A stretch of 64,000 nucleotides of DNA from Diplocarpon mali (Eukaryota; Ascomycota; Leotiomycetes; Helotiales; Drepanopezizaceae): positions 1 through 64,000 of the forward strand of contig JAENRP010000185.1 in assembly GCA_024741835.1 (NCBI GenBank), in the 5' to 3' direction. Made by a program: the position numbers and the translations under genes. The notes under the pieces were generated by a model. It was not told the origin of the DNA and did no database searches. It was given only the letters and a program-made list of their open reading frames with translations. Shown piece after piece: positions 1-9,976 of the stretch. Within the stretch, counting starts at the first letter, position 1. Every line of letters begins with the position of its first letter.

Positions 1-2
1 CT

Positions 3-235
3 TGTTGCAATGAGGTTCTCTGATAGTGAACTTGATAGTAAACTAGAAGAGGGCACGAAGAAGTATGAGGTGCAAACGACGATGTTAGGTGTCTTGATTC
101 ATGAGAGCTCTCTAACTACGAGCTATTTAACAAGGGCTGCCACTAAGTCATGTGGCAAGTCATATGACACATTATGTGTATGATATATCATGTGATAGAT
201 CATATGACAAACATGTGACGGGCATTCCTGCAACA
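3..235 (-). repeat. Copia-1 downstream (3') LTR
   Basis: The 233-bp direct repeat matches 5346-5578. Its ends form a short inverted repeat, TGTTGCA and TGCAACA. It differs from the other LTR at about eight positions that I could count, all transitions. Confidence 0.95.
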
Positions 236-250
236 CACCCCTCTGGGGAG
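236..250 (-). other. Copia-1 polypurine tract
   Basis: On the minus strand AGAGGGGTG directly precedes the LTR start TGTTGCA, as expected for the plus-strand priming site of an LTR retrotransposon. Confidence 0.7.
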
Positions 251-395
251 ACCTTTAAAGGTACTCGCCAGTAATACATATGATGTCATAACTTTTGTTA
301 TAATCTACAGTTTCGCATGAAAAATCAACCTGCAGATATTGGAAATAGAGTAGAGTTCGCTAGTGCGAAATCCACCCCTTAGTAAGTCAAAATCA

Positions 396-418
396 ACTCG
401 CGGGCCCGGCCCGGGAGT
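396..418. repeat. GC-rich palindrome copy 1
   Basis: ACTCGCGGGCC and GGCCCGGGAGT flank one central C, giving 11-bp arms with one mismatch. It lies in the 3' part of Copia-1. Confidence 0.85.
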
Positions 419-512
419 AAAAAAAAAAAAAAATCACCCCTTAACGGAAGTGCAAAAAAAAATCACCCTGTAATAGAGGTGCAAAAAAAAAATCACCCCT
501 TAATCGAGGTGC
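419..512. repeat. Three tandem A-run/CACCCCTTAA units
   Basis: Three imperfect units (419-453, 454-482, 483-512), each an A-run of 9-15 bases followed by TCACCC(C/T)... and ending GTGC. They sit in the 3' untranslated part of Copia-1, directly after palindrome copy 396-418. The unit resembles the right flank of the palindrome at 2354-2378 (CAAATCACCCCT). Confidence 0.85.
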
Positions 513-2309
513 AGAACCTTCATATTCAACAATTTGATAAAGGCGGCGTGGTTGGAGCTATTCAAGCTCTTGGTAAGGCCGTCGGCAGCGTTGTCTTTGG
601 TATTCGTGTACTAGAGGTCCAAATGGCCTTTCCGAAGCTCTTGCCGAATATAATGGAACTTGATATCGATATGCTTCGTTCTCTGGTGATATTCGGGATT
701 TTCGGTGAGATAAAGGGCTCCCTGGTTGTCGTAGATCATCTCGACTTTGGTGGCGTCGTCGCCGGCGTAGCCCATTTCCTTGAGTACTTGGCGTATCCAA
801 GAGGCCTCTTGTGCGAATTTGCACATAGCGACGTACTCTGCCTCTGTAGATGAGAGAGCGACAATAGTCTGTTGCTTAGAGGAGGCGGTAATAACGCTAT
901 TATTAAAGAAGAAGACGGCCCTAGAATAGGAGGCTCTACTTCCTCTGTCACCTGCCTAGTCAGAATCGCAGTAGCCGTGCAATTTCTAAAGCTCTAGGTC
1001 AGTTGTTTTGCTTCCGAAGGTAGTACAATAGAATCGCGTTCCCTGCAAGTATTGTAAAACTCGTTTTGAAGCTGCTATATGTTGTAGCGAAGGGTTAGTG
1101 AGGAATTTGCTAAGAATGGAGCAGTAGTACAGTATATCCCAACGCGTATAGTGCGCAAGGTACTGTAGAGAACCACAGATTTCTTGGTATAGCTTCACTT
1201 CCTGTGGAGTGGCTTGGCCTTCAAATTTGACCATGTGAACTTCATAGCCACTGGCAAAAGGCGTTGGTACGCTCTTGCAATTAGTCATATGAAAACGTTT
1301 AAGAACCTTATCAACGTAGGCGTCTTGACAAAGTGAGATCATTCTGTTTTGTCGATCTCTAACTATACGTACTCCTAAGAAGTAGTTAGCCGGTTCGCCA
1401 CCTGTGATCTCGAAGAGGTTGCGAAGATCTCTCTTGAACTTGTCATATATATCACCCTTCTTTGCTACCACGAGGAAGTCGTCGACGTAGGTGACGATGA
1501 GAATCCGAGAGGCGCGGTTGATATATACACAATTGTCAGTATCGAGAGGTTGAAAATCGAGCTTTTGTAGCTCGGACCGTAGCTTTTCTTGCTATAGTCG
1601 TGGAGATTGCTTCAAGCTATATAAGGCCTTAAGAAGCTTGAGACAGTGGTCTTGAGATGAAAGAACGACTTTGTCTTGAGTGTATCTAGGAGGTAACTTG
1701 ACGTAGATGTTAGAGTCAGCTTCTGAATTGAGGAAAGCTGTCTCGACGTCGAACTGATCTAGCTCGAAGTCGTAGAGAGCTGCGAGCGCAATTGCAATCT
1801 TCCAAACGGCAGATTTGCAGACGCTAGCGAAGGTTTGGTCGTAATCTCGACCTTGTCATTGCATATAGCCTTGCACGACGAATCTGACCTTCCATCGGGA
1901 GATTTCCCCGTTTTGGTCTCTTTTTGTTTTGAAGACGAGCCTCGAACCGAGTACTCTGTCGTCTTTGGAGAGTTCTGAACGTTTCACCACCACCTATGTG
2001 TTCTTGTGAGCGAGGGAATTGTACTTAGAGTTGATCGCAGATCGCCATTTGTCGGCGTCGGCGCGAGAGAGGGCTTGTTCGACTGTTTTCGGGTCATTTG
2101 GGTAAGGAGAGTCGAGTAAGGCCATGTGGAAGGCGCCTAAATAGGCTTCCTTGTCATTAGAGTTGTCAGCGTTGAATCCAAGAGCAGTAGAGCGAGTAGC
2201 TCTCTTCTCGGAAGGCTGAGGGTGAGTCTTGTTCTTGGAGCTAGGAGGTCTTCCTCTCTTTCTTGGAGTTGGAAGCTCAGCTTCATTAGCTTCTTCTGAA
2301 TTAGAATTA

Positions 2310-2332
2310 ACTCGCGGTCCCGGCCCGGGAGT
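2310..2332. repeat. GC-rich palindrome copy 2
   Basis: Arms ACTCGCGGTCC and GGCCCGGGAGT. Inside the Copia-1 polyprotein on the minus strand, encoding part of the peptide TPGPGPRVNS. Confidence 0.85.
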
Positions 2333-2353
2333 GAAATCATGAGAGTGAGAATT

Positions 2354-2378
2354 GACTCGCGGTCCCGGACCGGGAGTC
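2354..2378. repeat. GC-rich palindrome copy 3
   Basis: Arms GACTCGCGGTCC and GGACCGGGAGTC. The change to GGTCC is matched by GGACC in the other arm. It encodes a second TPGPGPRVNS in the same frame as copy 2, 21 bp away. Confidence 0.88.
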
Positions 2379-3790
2379 AAATCACCCCTCAATTGAGAAG
2401 AGGAATTTTCCTTAAAGTATGGCTCTATAATCAGGCCATCTTCATCGAATCGAACGTGAGATGATCGAATAATCTTATCACCTGTTTGCGATGGCATATA
2501 GATTTGATAGATACTTCTGCCGTCAAATCCGACAAGAATACCTACCTCTGCTCTCGGAGCGAGTTTATTGCTCTGAGTTCGCCTTTCTTTCTCGATTAGT
2601 ACGTAGACGCGACAGCCTAGTACTCGAAGATGCTTGACGGAGGGAGTATGAGGCTTATTAGGCTCGATATCATCCCAAAAGACCTTATGTGGAGTCTTGC
2701 CACCTAGAATATCAGAGGCGGTAAGATTTGTGATATGTATCACCGAAAGAAGGAGGTGAGGCTAGAGAAAGGAGGGGATATTTTGGTCAATTACAGCTGT
2801 TCGCAACTTTTCCATTAGTGTACGAATTGATCGTTCCGATCTACCGTTTTGTTCTAGTGTATATGGAGTAGATTCCTCTAAAATCATACCGAGGTTTTCT
2901 GCGAGTATTCGCATCTGTGTAGGAGAGTACTCCTTGCCTCCATCAGTTCTCTACCGCTTGATTGTGCGATTGTATTGAGTTTGTAAGAGGCTGATCATCT
3001 TCTTATTTGCCTCAAAGGCATCAGATTTATTTGTATAGGTCCATCCCTATCTAGCCATTATAGCTGGGCAAGTGAAGATGGAGGCGTATTTATAACCGTT
3101 AAGGCCAGTTGGCTTCAGATGAACCACGTCGATGTGTAGCTCGTCAAGTGCCTTCGTAGGTCGAGGGCGAGCTGAACGTTTATTGACGTGTCGGAGAGGT
3201 CTGCCTTTCTCGCAGGGGGCGCAAATTCGCGTCTTCCCTGATTTTATTTCCTTGATCTGCATGTCGGTGACAGCAGATTAGGTCTTTCTAACCGTTTGTA
3301 GGCTAGCGTGGCCTAATCGACGGTGCCAGAGCTCAATATTAAGAGGTCCATTCTCGATAGCAGCTAGGAGAGCATGTCCACTTACGTAACCAGAGGAGTT
3401 AGTAGAAGGCTGTTCCTTATTGATATACATATTGTTGTCGACAGTGCAAATTTCCTTCTTATTGGATAGGAATAGCTTGCCATTTCGATAGAAGCCTTTG
3501 ATTTTATTGAGTTTGCCACTTGAGTATAGGCAGATAGGTGATTGAGGTATGTAGAGAGTATTAATTAACTTAAGAATACACACCTTTCCATTGGATTTGA
3601 GTGCGTTGACTTTGCAAATGCCAACGCCGAGAGGTTGAACAGATCTATTAACTGTACTCAAGGAGGGTAGATTGTCTCAAGCAGTGTAGGAAGTGAACTT
3701 GGAGAGATCATTGGAGATATGCTCACTAGCACCTGTGTCGTACAGCTAACGATTCCTCAATTTTGATAAGAAGCAGGAGGTAGAAGAACT

Positions 3791-3814
3791 GACTCCCGGT
3801 CCCGGCCCGCGAGT
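3791..3814. repeat. GC-rich palindrome copy 4
   Basis: GACTCCCGGTCC then GGCCCGCGAGT, in the Gag-protease linker of Copia-1. The minus-strand peptide is TRGPGPGVSS. Confidence 0.82.
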
Positions 3815-3856
3815 GGAAATCGGTCCTGAAGAGGAATCGCCTCCTAGTAAGGAATT

Positions 3857-3880
3857 GACTCCTGGGCCCGGCTCGCGAGT
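3857..3880. repeat. GC-rich palindrome copy 5
   Basis: GACTCCTGGGCC then GGCTCGCGAGT, 42 bp after copy 4. The minus-strand peptide is TREPGPGVNS. Confidence 0.82.
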
Positions 3881-5325
3881 GAGAATTGGCCCCAGGGTTA
3901 GTAATGGCATAGTATGCCTAAAGAGGTCATTATCTAACTCTTCGTCTTCCTTCTGAATCTTCTTGGAAGGCTTCTTGCCTTTTGGTGATGATGATAATGA
4001 CGAGGACTTGTCGTCCTTGCCTTTGAGGTGACGGAATACGTACTTCTTCCCTGAATCCTTCTCCTAAGCCTCTCTTTTCGATTTATTAATAGCAAAGCAA
4101 TCTTCTGCCTTATGGTATGGCTCTGGTTGCTTGCAATGAGGACAGGGGGAGTTGGGGGAGGAGTTGGTAGTATTCCTGGAGGTGCTCTTCTTTGAGTCTT
4201 TGAAACCTCCCTTGTTGTCTGACTTCTTGTAGTTAGAGGAATGCGGCTTGCCAGCCGATTTGTTACCGTATAAGACGGTTCCGTTTATCTTTAAACTCTG
4301 TAAGGCTCGAGCTTCGTCAGTAATATCTTCAATGAGAGCTTCGAGCGTGATCTCTGATTTTCGTCCAGCTGCTATAGCTGAGCGAAGATTAGAGCGTTGT
4401 CGATCTGCCCAAATGGGCCATCTATTGGAACAGCTAGCAATAAACATGATAGGGTGCCAGTGAGAGGGAGGGGCAGAGTCGAGAGCTTCCAATTTAGTGA
4501 TTGAAAGCCTGAAGGCGACGACGTAAGCTTCGAGTGAATTGAAGTCGTCATATTTGATAGTAACGTAGGTCTGTATAGCGTTGTATTCAAGCACTGTTCC
4601 AGATCCTTCGTACTGTTTTTGGAGAGCTTCCCACATATCCAAGGCAGATTTGTCGCCTTCTGTGTGAGCTAGTGGGCCTGGTTTACAATTAAGTGTAATG
4701 GCAAGCTTCATCTGAGATTCCTTAGCTTCCCATCTAACCCAATTGTCCCTTTCCTCATTTGTAATGGAACGGTCCTACAAGTCAACCTTAGGTGGAGCAT
4801 GTGTTCTAGCTTTTGTATAGAGATGCATGGTCAAGGCGTTTGACTTTGCAAGGTTCAAAACCTTATTCCTCTACTGGCTGTAGTCCTCTGCGCCTTTAAG
4901 CTTTTGAGACTTAGGGAGGCTGAGGGCAGCCGAAGATAACAACGACATCTTGTTTGTATGTTTGTATATGGAGTTGTCGAAAGGAGAAGGTGGAGAAGGA
5001 GGAGGAGGAGGAGATGAACTGTTGAATTCGAGTTTAGGGTACTGTATATCAGTCCCTTTAAAAATAGGTGATTCAGGCAGTGGAGTACTTTCAGCAATTA
5101 AGCTGGTAATCTCAGCTGTTAGTCCTAATGATTCAGCCACGATGACGAATCTTGCGTAAGCTTAGATTATTGCGTAGCGCTCTGGAAGGGGAGTAGCCAC
5201 TGTTTTATTATTGAGATGACGCTATCGTGTGTCGTTAGTTGAGTAATAAAAACTCAAAATATCGATCAGCCTTTTCGTTTGTAAGGGAGACTCTAATCGA
5301 TGGAATTTATCGAATGCTGTTTATA

Positions 5326-5345
5326 GGCATGCGGGGCTTATAACC
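5326..5345 (-). other. Copia-1 primer binding site, initiator tRNA-Met half type
   Basis: Directly inside the LTR, the minus strand reads GGTTATAAGCCCCGCATGCC. The first 12 bases match GGTTATGAGCCC, the complement of the anticodon arm of eukaryotic initiator tRNA-Met, with one G-to-A change that RIP would give. Copia of Drosophila is primed by this internal half-tRNA site, so the assignment fits the family. Confidence 0.75.
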
Positions 5346-5578
5346 TGTTGCAATGAGGTTCTCTAATAGTGAACTTGATAGTAAACTAGAAGAGGGCACG
5401 AAGAAGTATAAGGTGCAAACGACGATATTAGGTGTCTTGATTCATGAGAGCTCTCTAACTACGAGCTATTTAACAAGGGCTGCCACTAAGTCATGTGGCA
5501 AGTCATATGACACATTATGTGTATGATGTGTTATGTGACAGATCATGTGACAAACATGTGACGGGCATTCCTGCAACA
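5346..5578 (-). repeat. Copia-1 upstream (5') LTR
   Basis: Partner of the LTR at 3-235, of identical length. For a minus-strand element this is the promoter-bearing LTR. It lies about 0.8 kb from the start codon of the MFS transporter gene, which runs the other way. Confidence 0.95.
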
Positions 5579-6397
5579 TATATGTATATACATGTATAAT
5601 GACTCGGTAGGAGAATCCCAAGGACCCTTCGCCCTCTTGGTCGGCGCGCCAGTCACTCGCTACACGCACGCCAAGACGGATGCACTTCGGCTGCCCCTAC
5701 GCGCCACCGACACCGTGATTTGACTTTCTGCCTCCATCCTCTTCTTCCCTGCATCATGCTGGCTGCACACTTCATGCTCTCTTCTTCTTCCCTGCATCAT
5801 CCTATCTGCCATCGCCACATCTGCATCTCCACGGCCCTCACCTGCTCGCGGCCGGACAGAGCTTTCGTGCCTGTGTCCACACACGGCGTCCTGGGATAAC
5901 GAGTCTGAAAATCACCGTCTCCTCTCCCTGCCACGCCCTCGAGTATCTGGCGTCCAACCCTTGGAATCCCCGTCGGCATCTTGCGGGCTTGCATCGTTGG
6001 GGCCCGGAGCTGGCAAAGCAACTCCCAAGCTTGAAGAGGCTAGAAACACAACCTCCCCCGCAGACAGGAGAATTCTCTTCTCCCACGATCCGGCACTTGT
6101 GTCGGCGGGCATCTGCCTCGGCCATTCGAGCGGAGGAGAGCAGTGCCCTCCGTAAATGGGGCAAGTTTGTTCGTCTAGACCTCTTCGAGATCCTCGGCAT
6201 TCGCGGGGTAGATCTCCCATGCTTTTTGTCGCCCCAACGCGCGCGCTTGTTCGAGCTGCTCCCAACTTTATATCATGATGCAGTATGCCCCGGTCCTCTG
6301 CTCATGCACTTGTGCCTCCGCCATCGAGCTCCGATATTTCTTGCGATTCGCCAAACGACCTTCCTGCACCTGTCAATCCGGTTGACTTCGGGCCACG
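5579..6397. other. Intergenic region upstream of the MFS gene
   Basis: No supported gene. It lies between the upstream LTR of Copia-1 and the MFS start codon and should hold the MFS promoter. Overlapping open frames on both strands here show no family resemblance. I see no clear TATA box. Confidence 0.6.
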
Positions 6398-8388
6398 ATG
6401 AATCACAATACTGCCGTGGCGGATTCGCCAGCCGGCGCGGGGCCCAAAGACATCAACGACGAGCACATTGAGAATGTCAGGGCCGTCTCCAGAGTCCCTG
6501 GAAACGGCCAATACTCGGAGAAGAATGGCATCAGGACTGCCGGCGACGGCGAGGACCATGAGCATGAACCTCCGGTAAGCAGACGACCCCGGTTTCGTCG
6601 CTATTCCTCCCAAACTCCAGTCGCTGACTTCTGATGCAGATGACCCTTGCCCGGATCATGTCCCTAATTGCCATGGCATTCTTATGGACCGCCTCTCAGA
6701 TTCCTCTCTACCTGTTTGGTGAGTCCGGACGTCTCCTCAACAAAGCCTCTCGCTCATGTACCTGCAGGTGGTGTTCCGCCATATGTCTACGCAGACCTCG
6801 GGGGCGTGGACAGATGGGTATGGTTTGTGCTGGCCAACCTCCTGGCGCTCGCTGCCGTATGTCCATTCGTCGGTGCTCTGTCCGATCTGGTGGGTCGGCG
6901 CTGGGTCGCAATTTCCGGAGGCTGCTTCATTGTCATCGGGATGATCGTCTGCTCGACCGCCCACGCCATGAACACATTCATCGGTAGGATCTCTCCTCCC
7001 CCCAACAAGTAGGCCGCTCTAACGTCTCTGAGCTGGCATGGCTCTGGCAGGCGTCGGTGCGGGCATCAACGAGCTTACTGCTCTGGCTGCGACCGCTGAG
7101 CTCGCCCCGACAGCGAAGCGTGGGAAGTATGTTGCCGTTCTCATCTTCACCATCGTCCCCTTCTGCCCTTCGGTCCTGTGGGCGCAACTTATTGCCTACC
7201 ACTCCAGCTGGCGATACATCGGCCTGCTATGCGGCGTCTGGGCAGCCATCGGCACTCTCATGACCGCCATTTTCTACTTCCCCCCTCCCCGTGTCAACTC
7301 CACTGGGCTCAGCCGCAAGGAGGTCATCGCCCAGATTGACTTTGTCGGCGGTTTCTTGTCGATTGTTGGCATGATTCTCTTCACTGCAGGGCTCCTCTGG
7401 GGCGGCTACCAGTACCCATGGAAGTCGGTCCACGTGCTCGTGCCTCTGCTCCTCGGTGCAGCCTTCCTCGGCGGCTTTGGCTGGTGGGAGGTCTATGGGG
7501 CCAAGTACCCCATGTTCCCATCTCGTCTCCGAAAGGACCCCAGGATTCTCGCTCTGACTCTTGTCATCACCTTCATCTCGGGCGCGAACTTCTTCTCCGT
7601 CCTCCTCTTCTGGCCCACGCAAGCTTTCAACGTCTACGGCCACGACCCGGTCGGTGTCGGGCTCCGTGGTATGCCCATCGGGTTCTCCATCCTCGCCGGT
7701 GCTTGCATCGTCCTGGTATGTGCACATGCCGCTTCGTGCGTCCACTCGAGCCCGGAAGTGACTGACAGTCTTCCAGTGGCTGCTCTCTGCCCTCCGAGGC
7801 CACATCAGGCTGTTGATGGTTGTTTCCACCATCTTCATGACCGCCGGCTGCGGAGCCCTGGCCGCCGCCCGCCTCGACAACCTCGACGCCGTCTACGGGA
7901 TCCTCGTCGTCGCCGGTCTGGGAATCGGCGGCATCGTTGTCCCAGCCTCAATCATCACCACCATCATCTGTCCCGACGACCTGATCGCCACCGTCGCGGC
8001 CCTGACGCTCGCCATCCGCGTCGTTGGCGGAGCCATCGGGTACACCACCTACTACAACGTCTTCTACAACAAGTTCGTGCCGGCCCTCAAGTTCAACATC
8101 GCGACCGCATGCGTCAACAACAACATCTTCGACGGCGAAACTATCAAAGCCGCCGCCGAGCTCACTGGCGCTTCGCTCATCAACCAGATCCTTACGCTGC
8201 CCGGCGTCGACGGCAACGTGACGATCTGGAAGGAAATCGTGCTCGCCGGGCAGGTTTCGTATGCTCACGCGTATCCTTATGTGTACTACGCGTCGATCGC
8301 TTTTGGTGCCGTCTCCATCATCGCTGCTCTCTTCCTAGGGGATATCGCGCAGTATATGGACAATCACGTGGCTGTCGTCATGCACTGA
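6398..8388 (+). CDS. MFS efflux transporter, Tri12-like (DHA2/14-TM type)
   Basis: Five exons give a 588-residue protein: 6398-6574, 6640-6718, 6768-6983, 7033-7715, 7777-8388. Introns are 49-65 bp with GTAAG/GTGAG/GTAGG/GTATG donors and CTGAC or CTAAC branch points; all phases close. A hydrophilic N-terminus of about 60 residues precedes repeated membrane segments. The sequence GGVPPYVYADLGGVDRW, the MFS motif A (GALSDLVGRRW) and GVGAGINELTALAATAELAP are typical of the fungal trichothecene-efflux-pump (Tri12) family, whose members export small toxic metabolites or siderophore-related compounds across the plasma membrane. The C-terminal half keeps the long extracellular loop (FNIATACVNNN...) seen in this family. 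No biosynthetic gene is adjacent, so the substrate is unknown and a toxin role should not be inferred from the family name. Family assignment is firm; substrate is open. Confidence 0.92.
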
Positions 8389-9976
8389 GCTCGGAAAAGA
8401 GGCGAAGGGGGGTGTCGGCCTCGGCAGAGGTTCGGATGCTGCGGATGAAGGCCGGCACAGGCCGAGAATGTGAGGGTCTTTGAATCTGGTGTCACACCAC
8501 AGACCCGTAGATATATGATCAATACACTACGACACGAATCTATGAAATCAAAAATACCCTGCAATCTCTCTCTCTCGGGGCAACAAGCCACAATGAGCCC
8601 CCATTCCTCGCTGAATCTTTGCATCTCAGGTGACATGACCGCAAACTTTCCATCTCCGCTGCGCCTCGTCGATGAGAGTCTCACGCGTTCTGGATTATAT
8701 TTTCTTCCTCCCGATTCCCTCCCTGTCAAAACTGCGAGAGCGCCTAGCCGCTCCTGACAACAAAGCCCTCACGAAAGCAAAACGCTACTTGGAGAGAGGC
8801 CATCCGTCTCTTTACCCATTTTCGGGATGAGAGCACGATGGCACTCGGCGCCAAAGGTTGGACGCGCGTCAGAGGGAGAGGGAGAGAGAGAGATCTTCGG
8901 AGCACGAGCAGGAGCTAGAGTAAGAGGTCTGAGAGCTCGATTCACCACAGACGCGGGGAACTTGGCGACACGCTAGACTCTCTCCTCGATATCGACATCA
9001 CTCTGACGTACCGACATCTTGTATCGACGCCTCTGTCTGATTTTCAAGGCGCTCCGTTGATGATCCCGAGTGCGTGGGATATTTCCTGGTACTGGTATAC
9101 CTTCCAGCATCTCCGGTTCGGCCGGTGACGGGCCCCTGAAGATGAGGTCAGTAAGAAGGGGGGATGCGGGGGTGGGACATGCGAGGCCCGAGGATCGAGT
9201 CTTCCCGCGGGAACCGGACACTCTTCTTCCTCGCGGGAGTCTGTCATCTGCTCAAATCGTGCCCGTGTGTCCTCCTCGTGTCCCCGTGGCGCTGGTCTGT
9301 GTCGCGGGTGAAGTAGGGCATTCTTGCGATGGCGTGACGGGCGAGGCCTGAATGTTTACCAAGAGCAGTGGTGTGCACGACGTAGCGGCGTGACCAGGAA
9401 GGGCTTTCGTGGCGGGAGGAGATGGAGGGAGTCTGCGTACTGTAGAAGGGCATCTCGGCGGTGTTTGGTTGACGGGGGAGGAGTGGGCAGTTACCGGACG
9501 ACTGGAAATAGTTCCAAGGTGCCATTTGCCAGAGCGGAGATTCTGACGTGTGGTTTCAACGAATTACTGTAGTAGGCCACGGGAAGTCTAGACATGAGTG
9601 AGGCTGCTTCGCTCGTATATTCTCTTTATCTTACGGAGCACGCCGTGACGCTCTTGCCCGCTCACGAGCGCCTCTGCGCAGCTAGGTACCCTCGACGGGG
9701 GAGGATAAAGGGCAGAGCGAGTCTGAGGTGTCCGGGAGTTGGCCACACAGATTCGCGATGGTCAAGCTTGAATGAGGTTTCTCGGCCGGCTGAATTGGCC
9801 GTGTCAACACCTCGGCAAAGGAAAGGGGTTCTCGCTTAGACCAGGGGTTGACGTAGTGTTTCACGCTGGTGTCAGAGACCGGCCTTCCCAGATCTTGGAT
9901 ACAACACGCTCGCAAGCTTCCTCACTGGCGGCTCAACAGCGCCCGACGACTACGTGAGGATCACGCATCGCCAAAC
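8389..9976. other. Intergenic region, no supported gene
   Basis: About 1.6 kb between the MFS and MYND genes. Open frames up to about 120 codons exist on both strands but overlap each other and lack recognisable motifs or consistent splice signals. A purine microsatellite lies at 8871-8893. Confidence 0.6.
8871..8893. repeat. GA-rich microsatellite
   Basis: A run of GGGAGA and GA units without pyrimidines on the + strand; simple repeat of no evident function. Confidence 0.8.

Larger units (their letters stand above)
500..4948 (-). pseudogene. Copia-1 gag-pol polyprotein, broken by stops
   Basis: One polyprotein interrupted by RIP-type stops. From its 5' end: a Gag-like part (about 4948-4064) ending in a Cys/His knuckle (CPHCKQPEPYHKAEDC); an aspartic protease with LYDTGASEH near 3.74 kb, preceded by a stop where W or Q belongs; the pre-integrase motif LWHRRLGHAS near 3.3 kb; a split integrase core with DELHIDVVHLKP (near 3.13 kb) and RTDGGKEYSP (near 2.93 kb); the integrase tail and RT start (2.7-2.0 kb); RT (1.98-0.98 kb); and RNase H ending with ADGLTKSL (0.6-0.5 kb). 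The order gag-PR-IN-RT-RH is diagnostic of Copia. The start at 4948 (MSLLSS) is the first convincing ATG, but Gag-like sequence continues upstream to about 5140. Palindrome copies 3791-3814 and 3857-3880 fall between Gag and protease, and 2310-2378 between integrase and RT. Not functional as it stands. Confidence 0.9.
3..5578 (-). mobile_element. Ty1/Copia LTR retrotransposon, RIP-mutated (Copia-1)
   Basis: Complete LTR retrotransposon read on the minus strand. It has two 233-bp LTRs that start TGTTGCA and end TGCAACA, a primer site next to the upstream LTR, a purine tract next to the downstream LTR, and gag, protease, integrase, reverse transcriptase and RNase H remnants in Copia order. The coding part is broken by many TAA/TAG codons where Q or W is expected, as RIP produces. 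The first two bases of the window (CT) do not match the end of the first five bases after 5578 (TATAT), so no target duplication can be shown. The internal part carries five copies of a GC-rich palindrome that also occurs in the unrelated elements after 50 kb. Confidence 0.93.

Noticed and set aside
396..3880. CRISPR-like array for the spaced GC-rich repeats
   Set aside because: Spacing is irregular, copies are palindromic and within retroelement coding sequence in a eukaryote.
7227..7880. 217-codon minus-strand frame inside the MFS gene
   Set aside because: Antisense shadow of a well-supported coding exon with high GC third positions; charged, non-family composition.
6398..8388. Secondary-metabolite gene cluster around the Tri12-like pump
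   Set aside because: No synthase, oxidase or pathway regulator among the neighbours; adjacent genes are housekeeping or unrelated.
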